A stretch of 64,000 nucleotides of DNA, taken from NCBI GenBank assembly GCA_963824225.1, contig CAWGOF010000003.1, positions 186,001-250,000 on the forward strand, written 5' to 3'. The stretch's first letter is position 1. Each line of letters begins with the position of its first letter. Source of the stretch: CAWGOF01 sp963824225 (GTDB lineage Bacteria; Acidobacteriota; Polarisedimenticolia; Polarisedimenticolales; Polarisedimenticolaceae). This document shows positions 26,229 to 35,119 of the stretch, piece by piece. The position numbers and the translations under genes were made by a program. The notes below the pieces were generated by a model. The model made no database searches. It was not told the origin of the DNA and worked only from the letters and a program-made list of their open reading frames with translations.

Positions 26229-27419
26229 ATGGAACCCGGGAGAGCCGCATCGCGCTTCCGCTCCGCGCTCGCGGCCGCGCTGCTGTCGGTCGCGGCAGCC
26301 GCGGCCGCGGCCGTGCACGCGGCCGACCCACCGCCCGTGTCGCGCGCGAGCGCCATCGAGCTGTACGACGCCGGGCGGTACGCCGAGGCCGCGCAGGCGA
26401 TCGGCGAGATCGACCGCGCGGGCCAGGCGGACGGCGCCCTGCTGTACCGGCTGTTCTACTGCCAGCGCTCGACCGGCGACGCCGCGGCGACGGCGACGCT
26501 CGAGCGTGCGCGCGCCGCGCTCGAGATCGAGCTGACCCGCGCGCCGAGCCTCGAGACGTCGTTCTACCTGACGAACGCGTACACGAACCTGCGTCGCGCG
26601 CCCGACGCGCTGCGCACGGCGAACGACGCGCTGGGCGCCGTCGAGTCCGGCAAGCTGCCCCAGCCGAGCACGCCGTTCGGGCGGTTCGCGCTGGCCAAGC
26701 TGTACGCCGATTCCGAGCGCGTCGACGACGCGCGACGCTGGTACGACGCCGCCCTCGGCGAACCCGCAGGCGCACCGGCGCTCGCTCCGGCCTACGTGCG
26801 CTGGGCCGCGCGCTACGTCGGGGATCACGCGTACGACGCCGGAGAATGGGACGCTGCCGAGCGCGCGTATACCCGGCTCGTCGACGCCGGTGAGGCGTCG
26901 GTCGCGACGTACGATCGACTGGCGGTCGCGAGGGCGCGCCTCGGCCTGTGGGACGCTGCCGGCCAGGCCTGGAACAAGGCCGTGCGCCTCGACCCGGCGA
27001 ACGCGGATCGAGCGCGCTACTGCGCGCAGATCGTCGCGCAGGCCGGCGAGCTCGGCAGCCTGTCGGCCATCGCGCCCGACGGTCGACTGTGGAGCGGGCT
27101 GTCCAAGGAGGAGCTCGAGTCGGTGCTGTCGAGCCAGGTCGAGGTCGTGCGCTCGGCACGTCAGGAGGCCGAGCGCGTACCGGGCCCCGACGACGAGCGC
27201 CGCGCCACGCTCCAGACGTCGATCGACGCGGCGCACGCGGTGTTCATCGCCGCGGCGCTCGAGTACGCGCTCGTGGGCCACGACATCCGCGAGACGGCGT
27301 TCATCGGTGGCTATGCCCCGCTCGTGTTCCACAGCCGCGACTGGAGCCTGCCGCAGGTCGAGGAGCCCGAGCCCACGCCTACAGTCGATCCGCAATCTCC
27401 CCCAGCCCCGGGATCCTGA
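26229..27419 (+). CDS. Secreted TPR-repeat protein
   Basis: A 396-residue exported protein: signal peptide in residues 1-31 with an Ala-rich core, then tetratricopeptide repeats over most of the chain (AIELYDAGRYAEAAQAIGEI, YDRLAVARARLGLWDAAGQA and others). The C-terminal ~100 residues are less repeat-like and end in a Pro/Glu-rich tail (EEPEPTPTVDPQSPPAPGS). No catalytic motif. The 3' end overlaps the convergent DUF4870 gene by 41 bases. TPRs suggest a periplasmic protein-binding role only. Confidence 0.7.
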   Translation: MEPGRAASRFRSALAAALLSVAAAAAAAVHAADPPPVSRASAIELYDAGRYAEAAQAIGEIDRAGQADGALLYRLFYCQRSTGDAAATATLERARAALEIELTRAPSLETSFYLTNAYTNLRRAPDALRTANDALGAVESGKLPQPSTPFGRFALAKLYADSERVDDARRWYDAALGEPAGAPALAPAYVRWAARYVGDHAYDAGEWDAAERAYTRLVDAGEASVATYDRLAVARARLGLWDAAGQAWNKAVRLDPANADRARYCAQIVAQAGELGSLSAIAPDGRLWSGLSKEELESVLSSQVEVVRSARQEAERVPGPDDERRATLQTSIDAAHAVFIAAALEYALVGHDIRETAFIGGYAPLVFHSRDWSLPQVEEPEPTPTVDPQSPPAPGS

Positions 27420-27741
27420 ACCGCTCCCCGTCGAGCGCGCGGATCACGCACACGAGCGTGACGGTCACGGCGCCGAGGACGACGAGCCACGTCGTGGCCC
27501 ACAGCAGCTCGGCGATCGGACTCCACAGGAACCGGTGGGCCAGGGCGATCGCCGGGCGCAGCAGCACGAGGTAGACCCCGGCCAGGCTGACGCCGAGCAC
27601 CAGCCCTTGCTTCGCGTGCCACTTGACGAACTCGCGCCGCGCGGCGACGAGGGCGACGAGCGCGAGCGGCCCGAGGTACGCGAAGAGAAGCAGGATCCGA
27701 TCCTGATCTTCGAGCTCTTCGCCGAGTCGCTCGGGCTCCAT
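27379..27741 (-). CDS. DUF4870-like small membrane protein
   Basis: A 120-residue protein with about three membrane spans (residues 17-33, 46-65 and 78-102) and the motif EFVKWHAKQGLVLG (about 37-50), which is the signature of the DUF4870/Tic20-like family. The acidic N-terminus (EPERLGEELEDQDR) should be cytoplasmic. Function unknown for the family. A TTGACG-N18-TATAAA promoter places transcription almost at the ATG. Confidence 0.75.
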   Translation of the reverse strand: MEPERLGEELEDQDRILLLFAYLGPLALVALVAARREFVKWHAKQGLVLGVSLAGVYLVLLRPAIALAHRFLWSPIAELLWATTWLVVLGAVTVTLVCVIRALDGERFRIPGLGEIADRL

Positions 27742-27749
27742 CGGGGCGG

Positions 27750-27779
27750 TTTATAGCCGGCGCGGCCGCCGCCCGTCAA
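27750..27779 (-). promoter_or_regulatory. Promoter for the DUF4870-like gene, near-leaderless
   Basis: Minus strand TTGACG (27779-27774), 18 bases, TATAAA (27755-27750), ending eight bases before the ATG at 27741. Confidence 0.65.
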
Positions 27780-27812
27780 GCGCGGCGGCGTGGCGGTCGG
27801 CCGATCGACGGG

Positions 27813-27821
27813 TGGTATACT
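27813..27821 (+). promoter_or_regulatory. Extended -10 promoter for mutS
   Basis: TGG-TATACT (27813-27821), ten bases before the mutS ATG; predicted leader only about four bases. Confidence 0.5.
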
Positions 27822-27831
27822 CGCCCGCCCG

Positions 27832-30499
27832 ATGCCCTCGGCTGCGCCCGTCCTCACGCCGATGTTCCGCCAGTTCCGGGCGCTCAAGAGCGACCATCCG
27901 AACGCGATCCTGCTGTTCCGGATGGGCGACTTCTATGAGATGTTCTTCGACGACGCGGAGGTCGCCAGCCGCGCGCTCGAGCTGACGCTCACCGTGCGCG
28001 GACGCGGGACCGACACGGCGGCGCCGATGTGCGGGTTCCCGCATCCGCAGCTCGATGCGTACGTCGCCCGCCTGGTGCGCGCCGGCCACCGGGTCGCGAT
28101 CTGCGAGCAGGTCGAGGACCCGCGCACGGCACGCGGACTCGTGCGGCGCGAGGTCGTACGCGTCGTGACGCCCGGGACGGTCACCGATCCGGCGCAGCTC
28201 GACTCCTCGGACAACGCCTGGATCGGAGCGGTGGCCGCGGTCTCGCGGCGCATCGGGGCGGCGTTCGTCGATCTGACGACCGGCGAGTTCTTGGCCTGGG
28301 AGTCAGGCGAGTCGGCGAGTCCGGACTGGGACGCGCTCGCCGATCGGCTGCGCGCGTTCGCTCCGCGCGAGCTCGTCGTGCCCGACGAGTTCCCGTGGGA
28401 CGAGCGCTTCGCCCGCGAGCGCACCGCCGGTGCGGTGCTCACGCCGTACGATGCGCACGCGTTCGCGCAGCCCGCCGCGGCCGAGCGCCTGGCGCGCCAG
28501 CTCGACGTGCTCGCGCTCGACGGCTTCGGGCTGCGCGACCGGCCGGCCGCCGTCGTCGCGGCGGGCGGCCTCGTCCAGTATCTGCGCGACACGCAGCGCT
28601 CGGGCCTCGAGCACCTGAACGCGATCCGTGTGCACGACCCGGCGGAGTTCCTGGTCCTCGACCCGGCGACGCGGCGCAATCTCGACCTCGAGCGCTCGGC
28701 GCGGGACGGAGCTCGTGCGGGCTCGCTGCTCCACGCCGTCGATCGCACGACCACCGCCGCCGGAGCGCGTCTGTTGCGCCGCTGGCTCGTGGCTCCGCTC
28801 CTCGATCCGGCCGCGATCGGCCGGCGCCACGATGCGGTCGGCGAGCTCGTCGACCGTCCCGCGCTGCGCGATGCGACGCGCGACGGACTGCGCGGAGTCC
28901 TCGACCTCGAGCGCCTGTTCTCCCGGGCGGTCGGGGGGACGGCCACACCGCGCGATCTCGCCGCGATCCGCGGCTCGCTCGAGCGGCTGCCCGATCTGCG
29001 GCTCGGCCTCGGTGCGGCCGAAGCACGGCTCCTCGTCGACACGCTCGACGACATCGACCCGTGCCCCGAGCTGCTCGACGTGCTGCGCCGCGCGCTGGTC
29101 GACACGCCGCCGATCGGATCCAAGGACGGCGGGGTGATCCGCGACGGGTTCCACGCCGAGCTCGACGAGTACCGGTCGATCCAGCGCGACGGGCGCGCGT
29201 ACATCGCGAGCCTCGAGGCGCGCGAGCGCGAAGCGACGCGCATCGCGTCGCTGAAGGTCCGGTACAACAAGGTGTTCGGCTACTACCTCGAGGTGTCCAA
29301 GTCCAACCTGCACCTGGTGCCCGAACGGTACGAGCGGCGCCAGACGATCGTCGGTGGAGAGCGGTTCGTCACGCCCGAGCTGAAGGAGTACGAGAACAAG
29401 GTCCTGCGCGCCCAGGAGCGCATCCTGGCGCTCGAGGCCGAGCTGTTCGCCGCGCTTCGCGGCGAGGTCGTGCGTCACGTCGCCGGCCTGCAGCGCACCG
29501 CCCGCGCGACCGCGTGCATCGACGTGCTGGCCGGGCTGGCCGAGGTCGCGGCGGCGTCCGACTACCGCCGCCCGACGATCGTTCCGCACCCCGCGCTATC
29601 GATTCGCGGGGGCCGGCACCCGATCGTCGAGCGGCTCACCGGCGAGCGGCGCTTCGTCCCCAACGACACGGCCCTCGACGCGCCGGGCCGATCGATCGCC
29701 GTGCTGACCGGTCCGAACATGGGGGGCAAGTCGACGTACCTGCGGCAGGTCGGGCTGATCGTCGTCCTGGCCCAGGCCGGCTCGTTCGTTCCGGCCGACG
29801 CGGCCACGATCGGGATCGTCGATCGCGTGTTCTGCCGCGTGGGCGCCTCGGACAGCCTGGCCGAGGGCCACAGCACGTTCCTCGTCGAGATGAGCGAGAC
29901 CGCGAACATCCTGCACCATGCGACGCCGCGGAGCCTCGTGCTGCTCGACGAGGTCGGTCGCGGTACGTCGACGTTCGACGGGCTGTCGATCGCGTGGGCC
30001 GTCGTCGAGCAGCTGGCCGGCGAAACGAACGGCGCTCCGCGCACCCTGTTCGCGACGCACTACCACGAGCTGACCGAGCTGTCGGCGGAGCTCGCGTCGG
30101 TCAAGAACCTGCGCATGGCGGTGCGCGAGCGCGGCGAGCAGGTCGTGTTCCTCCATCGCGTGGAGGACGGAGCGGCCGACCGGTCGTACGGGATCCACGT
30201 GGCCCGTCTCGCCGGCATCCCGTCCCGTGTGGTCGAGCGGGCGCGCGAGATCCTCGACAACCTCGAGCGCGACGAGTACGGGAAGGACGGTCTACCCGCG
30301 TCGCGCACGCCGCGGCATGCGCCGCGGCGGCGCCGAGCAGCCATCGCTGTTCCGGGGCGAGGCCGAGGAGCGGCGGGACCCCGTGGCCGCCGACGTGCTG
30401 GCCGAACTGCGCGGCACCGACCTGGATCGCGTCGCGCCGCTCGAGGCCCTCACGCTCGTCGCCGCGTGGCAGCGGCGGCTCAAGGACGGCGAGTCCTGA
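27832..30499 (+). CDS. mutS: DNA mismatch repair protein MutS, frame break near the C-terminus
   Basis: Recognises mismatches and slides on DNA as an ATP-driven clamp. About 888 residues. The mismatch-binding Phe-x-Glu is in FRMGDFYEMFF near residue 37. Core and lever domains follow, then Walker A TGPNMGGKSTYLRQ near 625, ASDSLAEGHSTFLVEM, Walker B VLLDEVGRGTSTFDG and the ATHYHELTEL switch. After LDNLERDEYGKDG the frame is lost between about 30290 and 30320 and resumes as AEQPSLFRGEAEERR to LVAAWQRRLKDGES with a TGA at 30497. The start is set by the usual distance to TPMFRQF. Confidence 0.95.
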
Positions 30500-30517
30500 C
30501 CCTCGGCCCAAGGGTCA
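30497..30517. terminator. Palindromic hairpin built on both stop codons (mutS/STAS)
   Basis: TGACCCT (30497-30503) and AGGGTCA (30511-30517), seven-base loop. The outer three bases of each arm are the TGA stops of mutS and of the convergent STAS gene. Likely a shared transcription end, though without a U-tract. Confidence 0.5.
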
Positions 30518-30850
30518 GAACGATACCACGGCTTCCTTCTCGTCGTTGAACGTCTCGAAGATCTCTTCGAGCTTCGTCAGCTGCAGCAGGTCGAACACCT
30601 TGCCCGACGGGCTGAGCAGCTTGACGGTTCCGGCCTTCTCCTTCGCGCGCTTGTAGCACGCGACGAGCTCGCCGATCCCGGCCGAGTCCATGTACCCGAC
30701 CTTCTCCAGGTTGAGCAGGATGTTGCGCTGCCCGGCGTCGAGCAGCTCGGTCACCTTCTCCCGCAGGACGACGTCGCCCTCGCCGATCGTGATCTTTCCC
30801 GACAGGTCGAGGACGGCGACCTTCCCGATGCTGCGAACGCTGGCCTTCAT
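30515..30850 (-). CDS. STAS-domain anti-sigma factor antagonist (SpoIIAA/RsbV-like)
   Basis: A 111-residue single STAS domain. The phosphorylatable Ser56 sits in VGYMDSAGIGELV, the standard position, after the beta-strand ILLNLEKV. In known systems the unphosphorylated form binds an RsbW-type kinase and frees a sigma factor or other partner. The gene is 46 bases after an RsbW-type gene on the same strand, so the two form a likely switch pair. GGAGG precedes the ATG at a normal distance. No partner sigma or phosphatase gene is next to it. Confidence 0.92.
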   Translation of the reverse strand: MKASVRSIGKVAVLDLSGKITIGEGDVVLREKVTELLDAGQRNILLNLEKVGYMDSAGIGELVACYKRAKEKAGTVKLLSPSGKVFDLLQLTKLEEIFETFNDEKEAVVSF

Positions 30851-30896
30851 GACGGTTCCTCCGTGAACTCGCTTTGGTTCGGTTTGCTCCGCGCGG

Positions 30897-31346
30897 TCAG
30901 CTCGTGGGGCTCGCGACGGCCCGGCTCTTGACCAGCGTGACTTCCATTCCCCGGCTCCGTCGACGGCGGAATCGAACCTCGTCGACGAACGCCCGCATGA
31001 GCAGTAGACCGCGCCCGGACGTGTTGAGCAGGTTCGGCGCCACCGTCGGATCGCTCTCCTTGGCCGGGTCGAACCCCGCCCCTTCGTCGATCACCTTGGC
31101 CTGGAATCGCGCGGGCCGGGCCTCGAACATCACTTGCACCTTGAGCGCCGGGTCGCGGCGGTTGCCATGGATCATCGCGTTGATCACCGCCTCACGCATC
31201 GCCAAGCCGACGTTCAACGCCGCATCTTCGTCGAATCCCGCGATCTCCGCCATCTTCTCGGACGCCGCATGCACGACGTCGAGCAGCCGGAGCTCGTTCG
31301 GCAGGACGAGTCTCACCGAGACCCCCCCAGGGTCTGCGTTCCTCAT
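30897..31346 (-). CDS. RsbW-like anti-sigma regulatory factor / Ser kinase
   Basis: A 149-residue HATPase (GHKL) domain protein. The N-box is NVGLAMREAVINAMIHGN (Glu52, Asn56), G1 is VIDEGAGFDP near residue 90 and G2 is TSGRGLLLMRAFVDEV near 113. These are the kinase residues expected to phosphorylate the neighbouring STAS protein. The ATG at 31346 follows GGAGGAGC; a GTG eight codons later is possible. It has its own promoter overlapping the yifB stop. The final basic segment RFRRRRSRG is unusual. Confidence 0.9.
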   Translation of the reverse strand: MRNADPGGVSVRLVLPNELRLLDVVHAASEKMAEIAGFDEDAALNVGLAMREAVINAMIHGNRRDPALKVQVMFEARPARFQAKVIDEGAGFDPAKESDPTVAPNLLNTSGRGLLLMRAFVDEVRFRRRRSRGMEVTLVKSRAVASPTS

Positions 31347-31393
31347 GCTCCTCCACCGGCAGCGCCGACCCCGAGTTCCCCCGAGCGGCGAGC

Positions 31394-31422
31394 AGGATAC
31401 GGTGGCGCTCCGGGCAAGTCAA
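31394..31422 (-). promoter_or_regulatory. Promoter for the RsbW-STAS pair
   Basis: Minus strand TTGACT (31422-31417), 17 bases, TATCCT (31399-31394). The -35 box overlaps the yifB stop codon. Leader about 42 bases. Confidence 0.75.
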
Positions 31423-32945
31423 CGCGGGCCGAGCGCGTCGGACGGCCGGTATTGCAGCGCTTCCGCCACGTGCACCGGACCGATCTCCCCCGCGCCGTCG
31501 AGGTCGGCGATCGTCCGCGCGGTCCGGCGGACCCGATCGAACCCACGGCCGGTGAGCCCCAGCCGATCGGCGGCCGAGACGAGCAGTCCGAGCGTCTCGG
31601 GCTCGAGCGCGGCGTACCGATCGAGGGCCTCACGGTCCATCCGCGCGTTGCACGACGGACCCGCCCGGCCGACCCGCGCGCGCTGCCGCTCGCGGGCCTG
31701 GACGACCCGCGTACGCACGGCGGCCGATGGCTCCCCGCGCGCCCGCGACCCCAGCGCCGCGGGCTCGACCGGCGGGACGGGGATCACGAGATCGAACCGG
31801 TCGAGCAGCGGACCCGAGATGCGCGTGCGGTATCGCGCGATCGTCGATGGGCTGCACGAGCAGCGGCCGTCGGGTCCGCCGTGGAAGCCACACGGACACG
31901 GGTTCATCGACGCCACGAGCGTGAACTCCGCCGGGAGCTCGACCGTCCCGTGCACGCGCGACACACGGATCGCTCCGTCCTCGAGCGGCTGGCGCAGCGC
32001 CTCGAGCGCATCGCGCCGAAACTCGGTCAGCTCGTCGAGGTACAGGACGCCGTGCGACGCGAGGCTGACCTCGCCGGGCCGCAATGCGCGCCCGCCCCCG
32101 GTGAGACCGGCGGCCGAGATCCCGTGGTGCGGCGCACGGAACGGACGCCGGCACACGAGCGAGCGCGCGATCCCGGCGGCGCTGTGGATCCGCGTGACCT
32201 CGAGCGCTTCGCTCGGCTCGAGCGGCGGCAGCACGCCGGGAAGCCTCTGGGCCAAGAGCGTCTTTCCCGAACCCGGCGGTCCGCACAGCAGGACGTGATG
32301 GCCTCCGGCCGCCGCGATCTCGATCGCCCGCCGCGCGGAGAGCTGTCCGCGCACGTCGGCCAGATCCGGCGCCCCGCCGCGCCGCTCCTCGCGAGCGAGG
32401 AGCGTCGCCGCAGTGTGGCGGTCGAGCGGGAGGCGCGCGCCGTCTCGCAGGCTCGCGAGATCGGCGAGGCTGCGCACGGCGACGACGTCGAGCCCGTCGA
32501 CGAGCACCGCCTCGGCGGCATTCTCGGCCGGCACCACGATCGCGACCCGTCCCGCCGATCGCGCGGCGAGCGCGGCCGACACGGCGCCACGCACCGGACG
32601 GACCGACCCGTCGAGCGCGAGCTCTCCGAGGAACACCGTCGTGCGGCCCTCGCCTGGATCGAGGCTCCCCGCGGCGCGCAGCAGCGCTACCGCGATCGGC
32701 AGGTCGAGTCCTCCCCCCTGCTTGGGCAGCTCCGCCGGCGCGAGGTTGATCACGATCCGTCGCGGCGGGAGAGCGAAGCCGGCGTGCCGCAGCGCCGAGC
32801 GCACGCGGTCGATCCCTTCGCGCACGGCGGAGTCGAGCAAGCCGACGGCGGCGATCGACGGCAGGCCGCCCGTCAGGTCGACCTCGACGTCGACGAGACG
32901 CGCGTCCACACCGTAGAGCACCGCCCCGATGGCGCGGCCCAGCAT
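31419..32945 (-). CDS. comM: YifB/ComM-family Mg-chelatase-like AAA+ ATPase
   Basis: ComM is a helicase that drives branch migration during natural transformation; YifB names the same family where function is untested. 508 residues: an N-terminal Lon-substrate-like ChlI domain (VDVEVDLTGGLPSIAAVGL), then the AAA+ core with Walker A LLCGPPGSGKT near residue 221, Walker B GVLYLDELTEF near 298 and the family NPCPCGFHG motif near 350. The C-terminal domain contains GRGFDRVRRTARTIADLDG. Intact frame. It follows mltD by 49 bases. Competence is possible but not shown. Confidence 0.92.
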   Translation of the reverse strand: MLGRAIGAVLYGVDARLVDVEVDLTGGLPSIAAVGLLDSAVREGIDRVRSALRHAGFALPPRRIVINLAPAELPKQGGGLDLPIAVALLRAAGSLDPGEGRTTVFLGELALDGSVRPVRGAVSAALAARSAGRVAIVVPAENAAEAVLVDGLDVVAVRSLADLASLRDGARLPLDRHTAATLLAREERRGGAPDLADVRGQLSARRAIEIAAAGGHHVLLCGPPGSGKTLLAQRLPGVLPPLEPSEALEVTRIHSAAGIARSLVCRRPFRAPHHGISAAGLTGGGRALRPGEVSLASHGVLYLDELTEFRRDALEALRQPLEDGAIRVSRVHGTVELPAEFTLVASMNPCPCGFHGGPDGRCSCSPSTIARYRTRISGPLLDRFDLVIPVPPVEPAALGSRARGEPSAAVRTRVVQARERQRARVGRAGPSCNARMDREALDRYAALEPETLGLLVSAADRLGLTGRGFDRVRRTARTIADLDGAGEIGPVHVAEALQYRPSDALGPR

Positions 32946-32994
32946 GTCGATCCCGGTCTGGAGGAGGGCGCAGGACCCGATCGCAGAAACGTCG

Positions 32995-34935
32995 CTACTC
33001 GACCGACACGGTCAGCCGCATGCCCGGCAGGAGCGTCGCGCTGCGCGAGATCGCGTTCCACGCGCACAGGTTCTCGATCGTCGTGGCGTAGAGCTGAGCG
33101 ATGTCCCACAAGCTGTCGCCGCGGCGCACGGTGTGCGTCCGGGCGGCGGGCGGGGCGATCTTCAAGCGGTCGCCCACGTGCAGCACCTGCCGCACGTTCC
33201 GTCCGTTCGTCCGGGCGATCGCCTGAGCGGTCGTACCGTAGCGCCCGGCGATCGAGGTCAGCGTCTCGCCGCGCCGCACGGTATGCACCGTCGGCAGCTC
33301 GGTCTCCGGGGCGGTCGGCGGAGCGGCTTCTCGAGCGGCTTGCGCCACGGCAGCGGATGGCGGAGCGTCGTTCGTCGTCTCGACCGGAGCGGAGCTGGCC
33401 TGCGCCGTCACCGATCGCACGCCCGGGACCACGGTCAGCGTCTGGCCCACGCGGATCGTCGAGCGCACGCCGATGCGGTTCCGGCTCGCGATCGCCTGGG
33501 GCGTCGTGTCGAAGCGCCGCGCGATCGCCGACAGCGTGTCGCCACGGCGCACGCGGTAGCGCATCGGCTCCCCGACCGGTGCGTCGATCGGTGCGGGTGC
33601 GCTGCGCGCCAGCTCGGCCGCGCTGCCGCTCGCGGTCGGGATCGTCAGCTCCTGACCGACGTGGATCGTCGTCCGCCGACCCATCCGGTTCGCCAGCTGG
33701 ACGTCACCGACCGACACGCCGTAGCGCCCGGCGATCGCCGATAGCGTGTCGCCACGACGCACGACGTGTCGCACGTAGAGCAACCGCTCGCCCGGCGGAA
33801 CGAGCTCGAGCGCGGCGAGCATCGTCGAACCGGTTCCGGGAGGCACGCGCAGCGCCGTCGTCGTTCCGGGCGGCGTCTGTCCACGGCGTAGCGCCGGGTT
33901 GAGCTGCCGCAGCGTCTCGATGTCGAACGCGCCGCAACGGCTCAGCACCTGCAGATCGACGGCGCCTTCGACGTCGACCGTGTCGTAGATCACCTCGGGC
34001 TCGGGCGTGTAGGCCAGGCCGTGCTTTTCCGGATCCTTCGCCAGCATCGTCGCAGCCAGGATCGCCGGCACGTAGTTCTTCGTCTCGCGGCGAATGTAGC
34101 GCGTACCGGCGATGCGCCAGAAATCCCGGCTCCCCGACCGGCGAATCGCACTGCGGATCCGGCCCTCGCCCGCGTTGTACGAGGCGAGCGCGAGATACCA
34201 GTCACCGAACTCGGCGTACAGGTCCTTCAGGTACGCCGCCGCCGCGCGCGCGGACTTCTCGGGATCGGCGCGCTCGTCGACCCAGCCGTCGATGCGCAGC
34301 CCGTAGCGCCGTCCGGTCGAAGCGATGAACTGGAAGATCCCGCGCGCCTTCGCGCGCGAGTACGCCGTCGTCTTGAACGCGCTCTCGACGTGCGCCAGGT
34401 AGACCAGGTCTTCGGGCAGACCGGCCTCGCGGAAGATCGTCTGGAACCGCTCGAGGTGCTTCCCCGAGCGCTCGAGCCCAGCGCGGAAGAAGTCGCGCTT
34501 GCGGTTCGAGTAGAAATCGAGCCAGAACACCACCCGGTCGTTGACGACCATCGGGATGTCGAACGTCGCCGCCGTCTCCTCGACCAGCGCCCGCTCCTCG
34601 GCCAAACGCTCCTTCGGAACGGTGCCCGGGACCTCGAGGAGCTCATCGTGCGGGGCCTCGGATACTTCTTCTCCGGGCTGCGCCTCCTCGTCGGGTACGT
34701 CCGGTTCCTCCCCGTCGGCCGGGACCTCGGCCACGTTCCCGGCGGTCGCGGGGGGCGGCTCGAGCGCCGCAACATCTTCCTCTTCGACGTCGGGGGAGGC
34801 CGATCCGCGCGCGGATTCGGACGACGACGCTGCCGCCTTGGATTCGCGCTTCGAGCCGGCGCATCCGCTGAACAACACGGCCAGCGCCAAGCCGAGCGCC
34901 GTTACCGCCTCGATACGCCCATTCGTCGCGCGCAC
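32995..34935 (-). CDS. mltD: MltD-like lytic transglycosylase lipoprotein with four LysM domains
   Basis: Cleaves peptidoglycan glycan strands from the outer membrane. About 646 residues from the GTG at 34935: a lipoprotein signal ending LFSGC (Cys25), an acidic linker, the SLT domain with catalytic Glu in HVESAFKTTAYS and the GIFQFIASTGRRYGL and ASYNAGEGRI motifs, then four LysM repeats each beginning R-R-G-D/E-T/S-L (RRGDTLSAIAGRYG, RRGDTLSAIARRFD, RRGETLTSIAGRYG, RRGDSLWDIAQLYA). A longer frame from 35004 would start inside the promoter, so the GTG with GGAG 11 bases upstream is preferred. Confidence 0.93.
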   Translation of the reverse strand: MRATNGRIEAVTALGLALAVLFSGCAGSKRESKAAASSSESARGSASPDVEEEDVAALEPPPATAGNVAEVPADGEEPDVPDEEAQPGEEVSEAPHDELLEVPGTVPKERLAEERALVEETAATFDIPMVVNDRVVFWLDFYSNRKRDFFRAGLERSGKHLERFQTIFREAGLPEDLVYLAHVESAFKTTAYSRAKARGIFQFIASTGRRYGLRIDGWVDERADPEKSARAAAAYLKDLYAEFGDWYLALASYNAGEGRIRSAIRRSGSRDFWRIAGTRYIRRETKNYVPAILAATMLAKDPEKHGLAYTPEPEVIYDTVDVEGAVDLQVLSRCGAFDIETLRQLNPALRRGQTPPGTTTALRVPPGTGSTMLAALELVPPGERLLYVRHVVRRGDTLSAIAGRYGVSVGDVQLANRMGRRTTIHVGQELTIPTASGSAAELARSAPAPIDAPVGEPMRYRVRRGDTLSAIARRFDTTPQAIASRNRIGVRSTIRVGQTLTVVPGVRSVTAQASSAPVETTNDAPPSAAVAQAAREAAPPTAPETELPTVHTVRRGETLTSIAGRYGTTAQAIARTNGRNVRQVLHVGDRLKIAPPAARTHTVRRGDSLWDIAQLYATTIENLCAWNAISRSATLLPGMRLTVSVE

Positions 34936-34990
34936 CTGGTAGGGGTCTCCGTTCGTGTGCAGATTCCCGTCGTGACGCAGAACAGCCGGA

Positions 34991-35020
34991 AATATAGGGA
35001 GCACTTCACCGGACTGTCAA
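34991..35020 (-). promoter_or_regulatory. mltD promoter
   Basis: Minus strand TTGACA (35020-35015), 18 bases, TATATT (34996-34991): the best consensus match in the window. Predicted start near 34984. It rules out the ATG at 35004 as translation start. Confidence 0.85.
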
Positions 35021-35039
35021 TCGGGATCGCTCTCGACGC

Positions 35040-35068
35040 TTGACCGTGTGGGGACTTTCGCCTAACCT
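35040..35068 (+). promoter_or_regulatory. recA promoter with putative SOS element
   Basis: TTGACC (35040-35045), 17 bases, TAACCT (35063-35068). The bases CTTTCGCCTA (35055-35064), covering the end of the spacer and the start of the -10 box, recur at the same place in the lexA promoter. Leader about 45 bases; ribosome binding site TAGGAGT. Confidence 0.8.
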
Positions 35069-35119
35069 GCGCCGGTGATCGCTCCCCGGTCCCTCGAGCC
35101 TTCGTAGGAGTCCACACAC

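Noticed and set aside
34935..35004. ATG at 35004 as the mltD start
   Set aside because: It lies between the -35 and -10 boxes of a near-consensus promoter and would hide the lipoprotein signal behind 23 polar residues.
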